A DNA stretch of 64,000 nt. It comes from Halarcobacter ebronensis (GTDB lineage Bacteria; Campylobacterota; Campylobacteria; Campylobacterales; Arcobacteraceae). How positions within the stretch are numbered: the stretch's first letter is position 1; each line of letters starts with the position of its first letter. The stretch is from positions 372,001 through 436,000 of the forward strand of contig NZ_CP053836.1 of the NCBI RefSeq assembly GCF_013201825.1. Direction: 5' to 3'. The notes under the pieces are model-generated. The model was given only the letters and a program-made list of their open reading frames with translations. It was not told the DNA's origin and did not search any database. Positions 11,149-20,696 of this stretch are shown here, piece after piece. The translations under genes and the position numbers were made by a program.

Positions 11149-13127
11149 TTATCCCCTAATCTTATATTTACTCTTTTATATTCACTTTGTAATTCAAACG
11201 GCATTAATGCTTCTTGAATCTCATATCTATCTTTACCTTCTGATTCCATTTTTTCTCTAATCTCATCAACCTCTTGTTGTCTTATCGCACTTTGAGGATT
11301 CTCTATTAGGTTACCTTTTGCTCCATAACCTCTAAACCCTGGAGGGATCTCCATTTTCATAATATCTAATGGTTCATACTCAACAGTTGGCATTAAATCT
11401 CCCTCTTTCCAAGAAGTAAGAGTTCTTTTTAACCAATTTGCATCATCTCTTTTTGGATAATCTTCCCTTGTATGAGCTCCCCTTGATTCAGTTCTATCTA
11501 ATGCCCCTTTAGCAACACAAAGTGCTACTTTTAACATCATTGGAACTCTATATGCCTCTTCTAATTCAGGATTCGCACTAAGTTGTTTATTTTTAACTGC
11601 TACATTTTTTGATTTAACATACAATTGTTCTAACTCAGAAACAGCTTTTTCTAAACCTTCACCATCTCTAAAAATACCAACATACTCTTGCATAATTCTT
11701 TTCATTCTGTTTTTAATTCTAAATACATCTTCACCTGTATCTTTTGAAACAAGCTCTTTCATATAAGCCTCTTTCTCAAATACAAATTTTTCTATAATTT
11801 CTGTTTTAATATCAATTTGATTTTCGATACAGAAATCTGCAAAGTAGTTACCAACAATCATACCTGCAACAACTGTCTCAGATACTGAGTTACCACCAAG
11901 TCTATTGAATCCATGCATATCCCAACAAGCTGCTTCACCTGCACTAAATAAACCTTTTAATGTTGGAGATTCCCCTGTTGGTTTTGTTCTAATTCCACCC
12001 ATTGAGTAGTGTTGCATTGGGTGAACTGGTGCCCAACCTTTTCTACCTTCATCTGCTGGGTCAATCCCTGCAAAGTATTCACAAATCTCTTGTACATCTC
12101 TTAGGTTTTTCTCAATATGTTCTCTACCTAAAATAGAGATATCTAACCAAAGGTGAGTTCCATATGGTGACTCTACACCTTTCCCTTTTCTCATATGTTC
12201 CATCATTCTTCTTGAAACAACATCTCTACTTGCAAGGTCTTTTTTCTCTGGTTCATAATCTGGCATAAATCTATGACCATCTTTATCCCTTAGAACTCCA
12301 CCATCTCCTCTACAACCTTCTGTTAATAAGATTCCTGATGGGAAAAGTGGAGTAGGGTGAAATTGTACAGCTTCCATATTTCCAAGTTTTGCAATACCTG
12401 TCTCTAAAGCAATAGCTGTACCAATACCTTCACAAATTACTGCATTTGTAGTGATTTCATAGATTCTTCCATAACCACCTGTTGCAATTAATGTCCCTTT
12501 TGAAACATATGCAGCTATCTCTCCTGTGATTAAATCTCTTACAATAGCTCCATAACATCTATTCTCATGGTGAATTAATGCAATTGCCTCTTTTCTATCT
12601 TCTATATTTACATTTAATCTTAATGACTCATTTGCAACTGCAAATAACATTGTATGTCCTGTTGCATCTGAGGTATAACAGGTTCTCCATTTTTTTGTAC
12701 CACCAAAGTCTCTTGAATTGATAAGTCCATGTTTATCATTATCTTCAAAGATTGTTGTTCTTTTTGTATTGATAACCGCTTCATGATTACCTCTTTTAAT
12801 TCTTGTCCAAGGCACACCCCATGACGCTAACTCTCTAATCGCTTTTGGTGCAGTTGTAACAAACATTCTTGCAACCTCTTGGTCACATCCCCAGTCTGAA
12901 CCTTTTACTGTATCTGTAAAGTGTACATCTTCGTTGTCACCTTCACTCATCTTTGCATTACCTAAAGAAGCTTGCATCCCACCTTGTGCAGCAGCACTAT
13001 GAGATCTCTTAACTGGAACAAGGCTTAAAACTGTTGTACTTAAACCTTTTTGTGCAGCAGCAACAGCAGCTCTTAATCCTGCTAATCCTCCACCAATAAC
13101 TAATGCATCACAATATTTAATTTTCAT
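11145..13127 (-). CDS. frdA: Fumarate reductase flavoprotein subunit, copy 2
   Basis: 660 residues, same sequence as copy 1, including FAD-attaching His43 and active-site His257, Arg301 and His369. The nucleotide sequence differs at scattered third-codon positions, for example near 11340, 11490, 11960, 12437 and 12665, all silent. This silent divergence shows that the two copies are real loci and not a duplicated read segment. It lies between frdC (10 bp gap) and frdB (4-nt overlap). Confidence 0.96.
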   Translation of the reverse strand: MKIKYCDALVIGGGLAGLRAAVAAAQKGLSTTVLSLVPVKRSHSAAAQGGMQASLGNAKMSEGDNEDVHFTDTVKGSDWGCDQEVARMFVTTAPKAIRELASWGVPWTRIKRGNHEAVINTKRTTIFEDNDKHGLINSRDFGGTKKWRTCYTSDATGHTMLFAVANESLRLNVNIEDRKEAIALIHHENRCYGAIVRDLITGEIAAYVSKGTLIATGGYGRIYEITTNAVICEGIGTAIALETGIAKLGNMEAVQFHPTPLFPSGILLTEGCRGDGGVLRDKDGHRFMPDYEPEKKDLASRDVVSRRMMEHMRKGKGVESPYGTHLWLDISILGREHIEKNLRDVQEICEYFAGIDPADEGRKGWAPVHPMQHYSMGGIRTKPTGESPTLKGLFSAGEAACWDMHGFNRLGGNSVSETVVAGMIVGNYFADFCIENQIDIKTEIIEKFVFEKEAYMKELVSKDTGEDVFRIKNRMKRIMQEYVGIFRDGEGLEKAVSELEQLYVKSKNVAVKNKQLSANPELEEAYRVPMMLKVALCVAKGALDRTESRGAHTREDYPKRDDANWLKRTLTSWKEGDLMPTVEYEPLDIMKMEIPPGFRGYGAKGNLIENPQSAIRQQEVDEIREKMESEGKDRYEIQEALMPFELQSEYKRVNIRLGDK

Positions 13128-13137
13128 AGTTACACCT

Positions 13138-13902
13138 TTACTTTGTTATTTCTATTGAATTATTTGGATTATATTTCATTGGAAGATGATCAGCTCTTTC
13201 AACACCAATTTTAACGTATGTAAGTAATGTCGCAACTCCTAAAGCTAAAAAGAAGATACTTACAAATTTTTTTGCTTTAATCATTTTTTGTCTAGTCTCT
13301 TTAGGATTCTTACCATCAAACCATCCCCATTTCATTGCAGCTCTGTATAGCCCAATTGACCCATGTAATTCAACACAGATAAGAAGAACCATATATAAAA
13401 GCCACATATTCTCACTTACTACTCTGTGTGAACTTGCATATGGCCCAATATTTTCAGGTTGAGTAAACATAATATAAAGGTGAATCATAGCTATGAACAT
13501 CATTATAAAACCACTAATCCATTGAAACATCCACATTGATGTATCTGAATGTTTCATCATTTTAGAGTGTTCTCTTATTTTTAAATAAGCTTTATATGAA
13601 GTTGGAAACTTTCTAACACCTAAAATTGCATGAACTATAAAGATTATAGTTACTATTGCAACAAATACGCTTACTATAATAGGTAAGCCTCCATCAAAAA
13701 TGAAATCCAATTCAAACATTTTTGTTACTGTGTACATTGTTTTTTCACCAAATAATATTGTTGATACAAAAAACATATGTGCCATCATAAAAATCGCAAG
13801 TAGTACACCTGAAGCAGTTAATGCTTTATCTAATGTTGCTGGTGTTCTACTCTTCTTCCCTTCAGAGGTAACCCCTGTATAGGCTTCAATAATTTCTTCC
13901 AT
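13138..13902 (-). CDS. frdC: Fumarate reductase di-haem cytochrome b subunit, copy 2
   Basis: Identical 254-residue di-haem membrane anchor with His42, His91, His141 and His180 as haem ligands and Glu64 and Glu178 conserved. It opens the operon frdCAB-fumarase. Identity with copy 1 continues about 40 bp upstream of the ATG, through the ribosome site and a TATACT box, then breaks down, so the two operons may respond differently to upstream regulators. Confidence 0.95.
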   Translation of the reverse strand: MEEIIEAYTGVTSEGKKSRTPATLDKALTASGVLLAIFMMAHMFFVSTILFGEKTMYTVTKMFELDFIFDGGLPIIVSVFVAIVTIIFIVHAILGVRKFPTSYKAYLKIREHSKMMKHSDTSMWMFQWISGFIMMFIAMIHLYIMFTQPENIGPYASSHRVVSENMWLLYMVLLICVELHGSIGLYRAAMKWGWFDGKNPKETRQKMIKAKKFVSIFFLALGVATLLTYVKIGVERADHLPMKYNPNNSIEITK

Positions 13903-13934
13903 CTATTCTCCTTCGTTAGAATTATTATTTGGGA

Positions 13935-13940
13935 AGTATA
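13935..13940 (-). promoter_or_regulatory. Candidate -10 box of frdC copy 2
   Basis: TATACT on the minus strand, at the exact counterpart of 8784-8789. Upstream, the ATTAAAG..CAT..TTC pattern is shared with copy 1 but has several substitutions. Confidence 0.4.
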
Positions 13941-14000
13941 TAGGGAGAATATGTCTTTAATATGGCATTAAAAAAAATTTTTAAATTTTAATTTATTTCT

Positions 14001-14022
14001 AGTACAAGCAGAAGCTTGTACT
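14001..14022. other. Perfect hairpin overlapping the symporter stop codon
   Basis: AGTACAAGC (14001-14009) and GCTTGTACT (14014-14022) form a 9-bp stem with a 4-nt loop, and the 3' arm includes the stop codon of the symporter gene. A T-rich run follows on the plus strand only, so its role as a minus-strand terminator is doubtful. Confidence 0.45.
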
Positions 14023-15343
14023 ATTTTTTGAAGTATCTGTTAGTTTCTTCAGTTATAACTTTAGAAAGTAGAAGGAGAGCTATTAAGTTAGGAATTGCCA
14101 TTAAACCATTAGCTAGGTCTGAAAAATTCCATACAAGTTTAAGTTCAGTCATTGCTCCAACAACAATAAAACTAACAAAAATAATTCTGTAAAGTTTTAT
14201 TGATTTTGAACCGAAAATATATTCGAAGGCTCTCTCTCCATAATAAGACCAACCAAGAATTGTTGAATATCCAAATAATATTGTTGCTATTACTATAATA
14301 ATTGAACCAAAATCACCTAAAAAGAAGTGAAAACTTTTTAATGTTAATTCTCCAGCATTACCACCAGTAGTCCAAATTGGAGCCATAAGAATAATAACTG
14401 CTGTCATTGTACATACAAGTAATGTGTCAATAAATGTTTGAGTCATAGAAACTAAAGCTTGTTTTACAGGGTCATCGGTTTTGGCTGCTGCTGCTGCAAT
14501 AGGAGCAGAACCAAGACCTGATTCATTTGAAAATACACCCCTTGCAATACCATATCTAATTGCTGCTGCAACTGCTGCTCCTGCAAAACCACCACCCGCT
14601 GCAATTGGATTAAAAGCATGATAAAAAATCAAATAGAATGCATTACCAACTTTGTCAAAGTTAGTAACAATTATTGCAAAAGAAGTAAGAAGATATATAA
14701 TAATCATAAATGGGATTAAAAAAGATGTTGTTTTCCCAATTGATTTAATACCACCAATAACAACAAAAGATGTAATTGTAAGTAAAACTATACCTGTAAC
14801 CCAAGTTGGTATGTCAAATTGTGAATATAGTGCATTTGCGACTGCATTTGATTGAGTCATATTACCAATTCCAAAAGATGCAATAACTGTAAATAGTGCA
14901 AAGGCAAAAGCTAATTTGTGCATTTTTAATCCATTTGCCAAGTAATACATAGGTCCACCTTTATACCCATGTTTACCTTTTTCTCTATATTTAACAGCTA
15001 AAATTGCTTCAGAATATTTTGTGGCCATACCAACAAGCCCTGTAACCCACATCCAAAATACTGCACCAGGTCCACCAAATGTGATAGCAGTAGCTACACC
15101 AACAATATTACCTATTCCAACTGTTGCTGCAAGTGCTGTCATAAGAGCTTGAAAATGTGATATATCACCTTTTGCACTTTTTTCATCTTTGAATATTAGT
15201 TTTACAGCATGACCTAATGCCCAAAACTGCATACCTTTTAATCTTATTGTTAAATATAATCCCGTTCCAACTAATAGTATAAGCATAGGAACACCCCATA
15301 CAAAACTAGAAGCTGAAGATATAAAATTATCTAGTAGTTCCAT
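14021..15343 (-). CDS. Alanine/glycine:cation symporter (AGCS family)
   Basis: Sodium- or proton-coupled importer of alanine or glycine in the inner membrane. The 440 residues carry about ten or more hydrophobic segments and the family blocks ALAATVGIGNIVGVATAI (about 70-87), GGPGAVFWMWVTGLVGMATKYSE, and ARGVFSNESGLGSAPIAAAA. Length is normal for the family. Substrate specificity cannot be read from the sequence. The ATG follows AAAGG at a suitable distance. It lies directly upstream of the frdC copy 2 region on the same strand and is probably a separate unit. Confidence 0.9.
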   Translation of the reverse strand: MELLDNFISSASSFVWGVPMLILLVGTGLYLTIRLKGMQFWALGHAVKLIFKDEKSAKGDISHFQALMTALAATVGIGNIVGVATAITFGGPGAVFWMWVTGLVGMATKYSEAILAVKYREKGKHGYKGGPMYYLANGLKMHKLAFAFALFTVIASFGIGNMTQSNAVANALYSQFDIPTWVTGIVLLTITSFVVIGGIKSIGKTTSFLIPFMIIIYLLTSFAIIVTNFDKVGNAFYLIFYHAFNPIAAGGGFAGAAVAAAIRYGIARGVFSNESGLGSAPIAAAAAKTDDPVKQALVSMTQTFIDTLLVCTMTAVIILMAPIWTTGGNAGELTLKSFHFFLGDFGSIIIVIATILFGYSTILGWSYYGERAFEYIFGSKSIKLYRIIFVSFIVVGAMTELKLVWNFSDLANGLMAIPNLIALLLLSKVITEETNRYFKK

Positions 15344-15602
15344 TATAAAGCCTTTATTTAAAAGTCTATATAATACCTTAAAGTAAGTTAATAAAATATC
15401 AATAAAATTTAATCAAAGTTAATCTTTAGAAGAAATGTAGTTTAATACGATAAAAATTACTAAAGGAAAAATATTTTCCATAATTGATTAACCAAATACT
15501 TAATATTATTTTAGTATTATTATGCCCTTATATTAAATAAGTGCATAATAGGGTTTTATGGATTATGTTTTTATTTGGTATAAACAGAAAAGGATGTATT
15601 CA
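15344..15602. promoter_or_regulatory. Divergent control region between the symporter and trxB
   Basis: 259 bp, AT-rich, no gene. Candidate trxB -10 boxes are TATATT (15529-15534) and CATAAT (15544-15549). A 6-bp inverted repeat (AATACT 15495-15500, AGTATT 15513-15518) lies just upstream and could be an operator or chance. Confidence 0.35.
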
Positions 15603-16532
15603 ATGTTAGATTTAGCTATTATTGGTGGAGGTCCAGCTGGGCTTACTGCTGGGTTATATGCAACAAGAGGTGGTTTAAAAAACGTAACTATGTTCGAGAT
15701 GGGTATGACAGGTGGACAAATCACAGGTAGTTCAGAGATAGAGAACTATCCAGGACAAGGTGCAATTGTATCAGGTATGGATTTAATGCAAAGTTGGCCA
15801 GAGCAGTGCCAAAGATTTGGTTTAAAACATGAGATGAATCAAGTTTCTAAAGTTACAAAAAGTGGTGATGTTTTTACTGTAACAACTGCAGATGGGAAAA
15901 CTCAAGAAGCAAAATCGGTTCTATTAGCAACTGGTTCAGTTCCTAGACGTGCTGGATTTAAAGGTGAGAAAGAGTTTTTTGGTAGAGGAATTTCTACTTG
16001 TGCAACTTGTGATGGATTTTTTTATAAAGGTAAAGAAGTAGCACTAATTGGTGGTGGAGACTCTGCTTTAGAAGAGGCTGTTTATCTTTCAAAAATTTGT
16101 TCAAAAGTATATTTAGTACATAGAAGAGATACATATAGAGCAGCTCCAAGTACAATTGAACATATGAAAGCTTGTGAAAATATTGAAGAAGTAACAAATG
16201 TAATGGTTGAAGAAGTTTATGGTGATGCATCAGGTGTTACAGGATTAAAAGTAAAAAATAGAGACAGAGGGGAAATTAGAGATTTAGCAGTACCTGGTGT
16301 TTTTGTTTTTGTAGGTAGAGATGTATTAAATGAACCATTAAAACAAGATGATGGTACATTCCTTTGTGATGTAAATGACCAAGGTGAAGTTATTGTTGAC
16401 TTAAGAATGAGAACTTCTGTTCCTGGCCTTTATGCAGCAGGTGATGTTAGAATTGAAGCTGCAAAACAAGTTGTTTGTGCAGCAGGTGATGGTGCGACAG
16501 CAGCAGTAAACATAATTGAATATTTAGGATAA
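15603..16532 (+). CDS. trxB: Thioredoxin reductase
   Basis: NADPH-dependent flavoenzyme that keeps thioredoxin reduced. From ATG 15603 it has 309 residues: FAD-binding GGGPAG (8-13), redox-active CATC (Cys133, Cys136 in [10 protein letters not shown]), NADPH-binding [10 protein letters not shown], and the C-terminal FAD motif AAGDVR. The open frame extends 15 codons upstream, but the AAAGGA at 15588-15593 is well spaced only for 15603, and the protein then begins right at the flavin fold as in other TrxB. It is first in a plus-strand series with dapB (13 bp away) and purF. Confidence 0.95.
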   Translation: MLDLAIIGGGPAGLTAGLYATRGGLKNVTMFEMGMTGGQITGSSEIENYPGQGAIVSGMDLMQSWPEQCQRFGLKHEMNQVSKVTKSGDVFTVTTADGKTQEAKSVLLATGSVPRRAGFKGEKEFFGRGISTCATCDGFFYKGKEVALIGGGDSALEEAVYLSKICSKVYLVHRRDTYRAAPSTIEHMKACENIEEVTNVMVEEVYGDASGVTGLKVKNRDRGEIRDLAVPGVFVFVGRDVLNEPLKQDDGTFLCDVNDQGEVIVDLRMRTSVPGLYAAGDVRIEAAKQVVCAAGDGATAAVNIIEYLG

Positions 16533-16545
16533 AAGGTAAAATTAG

Positions 16546-17316
16546 ATGGTAAATGTAGGTATTGTAGGAAGTACAGGTAGAGTTGGTACACTTTTAATTG
16601 ATGATTTAGCTTTGGATCAAGAGGCTAAACTTTCAGCTTGTCATGTATTTGATAAACTTACAAAAAGTGTGCCAGAGGGTACAGTTGTAACAAATAGTAT
16701 GAAAGAGTTACTTAATTCTTGTGATGTTGTAATTGACTTTTCTGCCCCTACTGCTACACAAAGCCTACTAGAAGAGGTAATTGAAAATGGTGGAAAGCCA
16801 TTGGTAATTGCTACAACAGGATTTAATAAGCATCAACAAAATTTGCTTATTGAAGCTTCTAAAATAGTACCTATTTTATATGCTACAAATATGAGCTTGG
16901 GAGTTGCAGTACTAAATAAATTAGTTGCACTTGCAAGTAAAGCCTTAAGAGAGTTTGATTGTGAGATTGTTGAACAACACCATAGATATAAAGTTGACTC
17001 TCCATCTGGAACAGCACTAACTTTAGCAGAAAATGCTGCAAAAGCAAGAGATTTAGATCTTGATGCAGTGAGAGTTTCTGGAAGAGACGGTGAAATTGGT
17101 GCAAGAACTAAAGATGAAATTGGTGTAATGAGTTTAAGAGGTGGTGATATTGTTGGAAGACATACAGTTGGTCTTTATAATGATGGTGAATTTATTGAAT
17201 TAAATCATACAGCAACATCAAGAAATACATTCTCTAAAGGAGCTATAAAAGCTTCAAAATGGCTTGTTAACCAAGAGCCAGGATTATACTCAATTAATGA
17301 CTGTTTGGGTCTTTAA
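16546..17316 (+). CDS. dapB: 4-hydroxy-tetrahydrodipicolinate reductase
   Basis: Second dedicated step of diaminopimelate and lysine synthesis, reducing the dihydrodipicolinate precursor with NAD(P)H. The 256-residue protein has the N-terminal Rossmann motif GIVGSTGRVG (4-13) and the family signature EQHHRYKVDSPSGTAL near 144-159 with the catalytic His and Lys. It ends normally. It lies between trxB and purF with gaps of 13 and 22 bp and is likely co-transcribed. The combination is metabolic housekeeping without an obvious pathway link. Confidence 0.95.
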   Translation: MVNVGIVGSTGRVGTLLIDDLALDQEAKLSACHVFDKLTKSVPEGTVVTNSMKELLNSCDVVIDFSAPTATQSLLEEVIENGGKPLVIATTGFNKHQQNLLIEASKIVPILYATNMSLGVAVLNKLVALASKALREFDCEIVEQHHRYKVDSPSGTALTLAENAAKARDLDLDAVRVSGRDGEIGARTKDEIGVMSLRGGDIVGRHTVGLYNDGEFIELNHTATSRNTFSKGAIKASKWLVNQEPGLYSINDCLGL

Positions 17317-17338
17317 TAATAAGGTAAAGGTTTTATAA

Positions 17339-18688
17339 ATGTGTGCAATAGTTGGTATTTATGGTAATGAAAATGCAGCAAGATTAGCCTCTTTGGCTCT
17401 TTTCTCTATGCAACATAGGGGACAAGAAGCTACAGGTATATCTTCTTCATGTGATGGAAAAATCTATACAAAAAAAGATAGAGGATTGGTTTCAGAGGTT
17501 TTTACCGATGAAGCATTAAAATATTTAAAAGGTGATATGGCAATAGGTCATAATAGATACTCTACAGCAGGTGGAGACTCTATTTTAGATGCCCAGCCAG
17601 TTTTTGCAAAGTATAAGTTAGGTGAAATTTCGATAGTTCATAACGGAAACTTAATAAATAAAGATGAAGTAAGAAGAGAGCTTATAGATAACGGTGCAAT
17701 TTTCCAAACAGGAATGGACACAGAGAATCTTATCCATCTAATAGCAAAGAATTCAAAAGATAGATTAAGAGATAGAATTGAAGAGGCACTGCAAAAGACT
17801 ATAGGTGCTTACTGCTTTATTATTCAATCAAGAAATAAACAATTTGTTATTAGAGATAGATATGGAATTAGACCACTATCTTTAGGTAAATTAAAATCTG
17901 GGGGATACATAGTTGCAAGTGAAACTTGTGCATTTGAGCTTGTAGATGCGAAGTTTATTAGAGATATTAGACCAGGTGAGATGTTAATATTCTCTAAAAA
18001 GAGTGATGAACCAGAATCAATTCAACTATTTGAACCTGAATTTAGACCTTGTGCATTTGAGTATGTATATTTTGCAAGACCTGACTCTGAAATAGATGGT
18101 AAAAATGTATATAATACAAGAGAAAATATGGGGAAAACACTGGCAAAAAATGATAAAGGAAATGGAATTCATGTTGATATGGTGATTCCTGTTCCAGACT
18201 CTGGTGTTCCAGCAGCTCTTGGATATGCTTCTGAGAGTAAAATACCTTTTAAATATGGGATTATTAGAAATCATTATGTGGGACGAACTTTTATTGAACC
18301 AACTCAAGAGATGAGAAATATGAAAGTTAAAATGAAACTCTCTCCTATGAGATCACTTATCGAAGGGAAATCTCTTCTTGTAATTGATGACTCTATTGTA
18401 AGGGGTACCACTTCAAAAAGAATTGTTAGAATGCTTAAAGAAGCAGGAGCAAAAGAGGTTCACTTTAGAGTAGCAAGTCCAGAGATAAAATATCCTTGTT
18501 TTTATGGAATAGATACTCCGTCAAAAGAGGAGTTAATCTCTCATAGAATGACAAAAGAAGAAATTTGTGAGTATATTGAAGCGGACACTTTAGAGTATCT
18601 ATCAATAGAGGATTTGGTTAACTCTATAGGAAATGACAGACATTATGCCCTAGAAAGTTTTGATGGTGACTATTTCGTTACAAAATAA
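17339..18688 (+). CDS. purF: Amidophosphoribosyltransferase
   Basis: First committed step of purine synthesis: PRPP plus glutamine to phosphoribosylamine. The 449 residues start MCAIVGIYG, leaving the catalytic Cys2 at the mature N-terminus after Met removal, with no propeptide. The class II glutaminase domain covers about 1-230, including GHNRYSTAG. The phosphoribosyltransferase domain follows, with the PRPP loop SLLVIDDSIVRGTTSKR near 342-358. Its 3' end overlaps the radical SAM gene by 26 nt in another frame. Confidence 0.95.
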   Translation: MCAIVGIYGNENAARLASLALFSMQHRGQEATGISSSCDGKIYTKKDRGLVSEVFTDEALKYLKGDMAIGHNRYSTAGGDSILDAQPVFAKYKLGEISIVHNGNLINKDEVRRELIDNGAIFQTGMDTENLIHLIAKNSKDRLRDRIEEALQKTIGAYCFIIQSRNKQFVIRDRYGIRPLSLGKLKSGGYIVASETCAFELVDAKFIRDIRPGEMLIFSKKSDEPESIQLFEPEFRPCAFEYVYFARPDSEIDGKNVYNTRENMGKTLAKNDKGNGIHVDMVIPVPDSGVPAALGYASESKIPFKYGIIRNHYVGRTFIEPTQEMRNMKVKMKLSPMRSLIEGKSLLVIDDSIVRGTTSKRIVRMLKEAGAKEVHFRVASPEIKYPCFYGIDTPSKEELISHRMTKEEICEYIEADTLEYLSIEDLVNSIGNDRHYALESFDGDYFVTK

Positions 18689-19664
18689 AAAAACTTCGAC
18701 AAAAAACAGAGCAAAAGAAGTACTTACTATTGGTAGGTACTTCAAAAAAAAGTTTAAAGAAAAGATTTACAAAGTACCTATCTCTATCTCAGGTTTTACT
18801 TGTCCAAATATTGATGGAACAGTAGCGCGTGGAGGATGTAGTTTTTGTGAAAATGACTCTTTTTCTCCAAATTTACAAGAGAGAAAACCTGCTTTTAAAC
18901 TTAATCCAAGAGTAGAAAAAAATCCATTTTTAGAAAGACAATTAGCACAACTTGAACTACAGTTTAATGCAACAAAAAGTAGACTTGAAAACAAGTTTGG
19001 GACAAAAAAATTTATTGTATATTTTCAATCTTTTACAAACACTTATGCTCCTTTGGAAACGCTAAAAGCTTTATACACAAAAGCTCTAAGTTTTGAGAAT
19101 GTTATTGGATTATCTATTGGTACAAGAACTGATTGTATGACCGATGAGATACTTGATTTTTTAGAAGAGTTATCAAAAGATAAAGAGATTTGGGTGGAGT
19201 ATGGAATACAATCTTTTTATGATGAGACTTTGGAAAAGATAAATAGAGGTGACGACTCTGCAAATATGCTTAAGTGGATTAAAAAGACTAAACAAAGAGA
19301 TTTGAAAGTGTGTGGTCATTTAATTTATGGACTTCCTGATGAGACTCAAGAGATGATGTTGGAGACTTTGAAAAAAACTATTGAATTAAAAGTTGATTCA
19401 ATAAAGTTTCACCCTCTGTATGTGGTTAAAAATACTCTTCTTACAAAAGAGTTTAAAAAAGGATTATTTACTCCAATATCAGAAGAGTTATATATAGATA
19501 CAGTTGTAAAGTCTATAAAAATGTTACCCGATAATATATCAGTTCAAAGAGTGACTGCTGGAATTGATAATAGTACACTTCTTTCACCTTCATGGTGCAA
19601 AAATAAACATCAACAAATAAAAAATATTAGGGAAGCTTTATTAAAAGAGGGATTAAAATACTAA
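18663..19664 (+). CDS. Radical SAM protein, TIGR01212/YhcC family
   Basis: Function of the family is not firmly known. The 333-residue protein has the family pattern FTCPNIDGTVARGGCSFC, whose cysteines bind the [4Fe-4S] cluster near the N-terminus, followed by a TIM-barrel-like core (YFQSFTNTYAPLETLK, GLSIGTRTDC, EYGIQSFYDETL, HLIYGLPDET) that resembles the ELP3/MiaB-type radical SAM fold. The frame opens at a TTG at 18660, but ATG 18663 is the better start; both lie within the end of purF, giving a 26-nt overlap and probable translational coupling. A hairpin follows the stop. Confidence 0.88.
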   Translation: MVTISLQNKKTSTKNRAKEVLTIGRYFKKKFKEKIYKVPISISGFTCPNIDGTVARGGCSFCENDSFSPNLQERKPAFKLNPRVEKNPFLERQLAQLELQFNATKSRLENKFGTKKFIVYFQSFTNTYAPLETLKALYTKALSFENVIGLSIGTRTDCMTDEILDFLEELSKDKEIWVEYGIQSFYDETLEKINRGDDSANMLKWIKKTKQRDLKVCGHLIYGLPDETQEMMLETLKKTIELKVDSIKFHPLYVVKNTLLTKEFKKGLFTPISEELYIDTVVKSIKMLPDNISVQRVTAGIDNSTLLSPSWCKNKHQQIKNIREALLKEGLKY

Positions 19665-19679
19665 GAGTTTTTCTCTTAG
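19661..19679 (+). terminator. Terminator-like hairpin between convergent genes
   Basis: CTAAGAG (19661-19667) and CTCTTAG (19673-19679), 5-nt T loop, overlapping the radical SAM stop and followed on the plus strand by a T-rich stretch. It lies between convergent ends and may serve both strands. Confidence 0.5.
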
Positions 19680-19681
19680 TA

Positions 19682-20578
19682 CTATTTAATTTTTAATAAA
19701 TAATCAACTACATTTTCAATAAATGCGTCGTGTTTTCTATCTTTTCTATAAGCAATATATAGTTTTCTAGACATTTTATGATTACCAATTCTTGACTCAT
19801 ATAAAGCACCAGCTTTAAGTAAAGACTCAATTGCATTTCTTGATACAATTGAAACAGTTGGTCTATCATTTTTATCTGAGTGTAAAACAGTTTGCACAAT
19901 TGTTGTTGCACTTGTTACTTCACTTGTTACATCAAATGTATCACAATCTGGATAGTTTGCTTTCTCAAGTGATTCTTTAAAAATTAATCTTGTATGTGAA
20001 TCAGGATTTCTACATACCCATTTATAAGATACAAGATCAGCAGCTTTTGCTTTTGCAGGTAACTCTTGGTTAGAGAAGATTACAATCTCATCATCCATCC
20101 ATTCTCTGTAGATAATCTCATCATCAGGAATATAGTTTTCAACAAGCGCCATATCAATTTTCTTATCTAATAAGTCTTCAATAGCTTTATGTGAAACTGA
20201 AACATTAATTGAAACATCATTGTTGATGTTCTCTTTCAAGTTATTTAAAAATCTTGGAAGGATATAGTTACCAATAATAAACGATGCACCAAATACAAAA
20301 GTTACATCCTTATTCATTATTTTAAGAAGTTCTTTTTCTGCGTTGTTTACACATCGTTCAATTTTTTGTGCAATTGCATAAAGCATCTGTCCTTCTTTGG
20401 TTAACCTAATACCATTTTTCTTTCTATCAACAACTTGTACATCAAGATAGTCTTCAATAAATTTCATCTGTTGAGTTACAGCAGGTTGTGAAATACCTAA
20501 TTTAGCTGAAGCTTTAGAAAAAGATTTTTCTCTAACTACTGTTAAGAAAGTCTCTAATTTTGCAAAATCTGTTAACAT
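19682..20578 (-). CDS. LysR-family transcriptional regulator
   Basis: 298 residues with the LysR winged helix-turn-helix at the N-terminus (FAKLETFLTVVREKSFSKAS then KLGISQPAVTQQMKFIEDYL) and a C-terminal two-lobed effector domain. The inducer is not recognisable. It is transcribed divergently from the helicase gene with a 118-bp spacer and convergently with the radical SAM gene, so position gives no clear target. Length is normal. LysR proteins usually regulate a divergent neighbour, but a DNA repair helicase would be an unusual target. Confidence 0.9.
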   Translation of the reverse strand: MLTDFAKLETFLTVVREKSFSKASAKLGISQPAVTQQMKFIEDYLDVQVVDRKKNGIRLTKEGQMLYAIAQKIERCVNNAEKELLKIMNKDVTFVFGASFIIGNYILPRFLNNLKENINNDVSINVSVSHKAIEDLLDKKIDMALVENYIPDDEIIYREWMDDEIVIFSNQELPAKAKAADLVSYKWVCRNPDSHTRLIFKESLEKANYPDCDTFDVTSEVTSATTIVQTVLHSDKNDRPTVSIVSRNAIESLLKAGALYESRIGNHKMSRKLYIAYRKDRKHDAFIENVVDYLLKIK

Positions 20579-20669
20579 TCTTGAATACCTTTTATAATTT
20601 GTAATGATAATAATAACATTTGTTTATAGATAAAAATATTAAAGAAGAGTTAATTTATAGAAAATATGA

Positions 20670-20675
20670 TATAAT
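20670..20675 (+). promoter_or_regulatory. Candidate -10 of the helicase operon
   Basis: A perfect TATAAT, 21 nt before the helicase ATG, preceded by a T/A-rich stretch as usual for Campylobacterota sigma-70 promoters that lack a clear -35. Confidence 0.5.
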
Positions 20676-20696
20676 TTATATATAAATGGAGAAGAA

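Larger units (their letters stand above)
10414..13942 (-). repeat. Direct repeat, copy 2 (frdCAB)
   Basis: Second copy of the 3.5-kb repeat at 5263-8791. The 1.6 kb between the copies carries only the fumarase gene and its flanks. Confidence 0.93.

Noticed and set aside
5263-13942. frdCAB duplication as an assembly artefact
   Set aside because: The copies differ at scattered silent positions and by one residue in FrdB, and have different flanks and a different gene between them. A collapsed or repeated contig would be identical.
14001-14022. Hairpin at the symporter stop as a proven terminator
   Set aside because: The U-rich tract is on the wrong strand for the symporter transcript; kept only as a structural feature.
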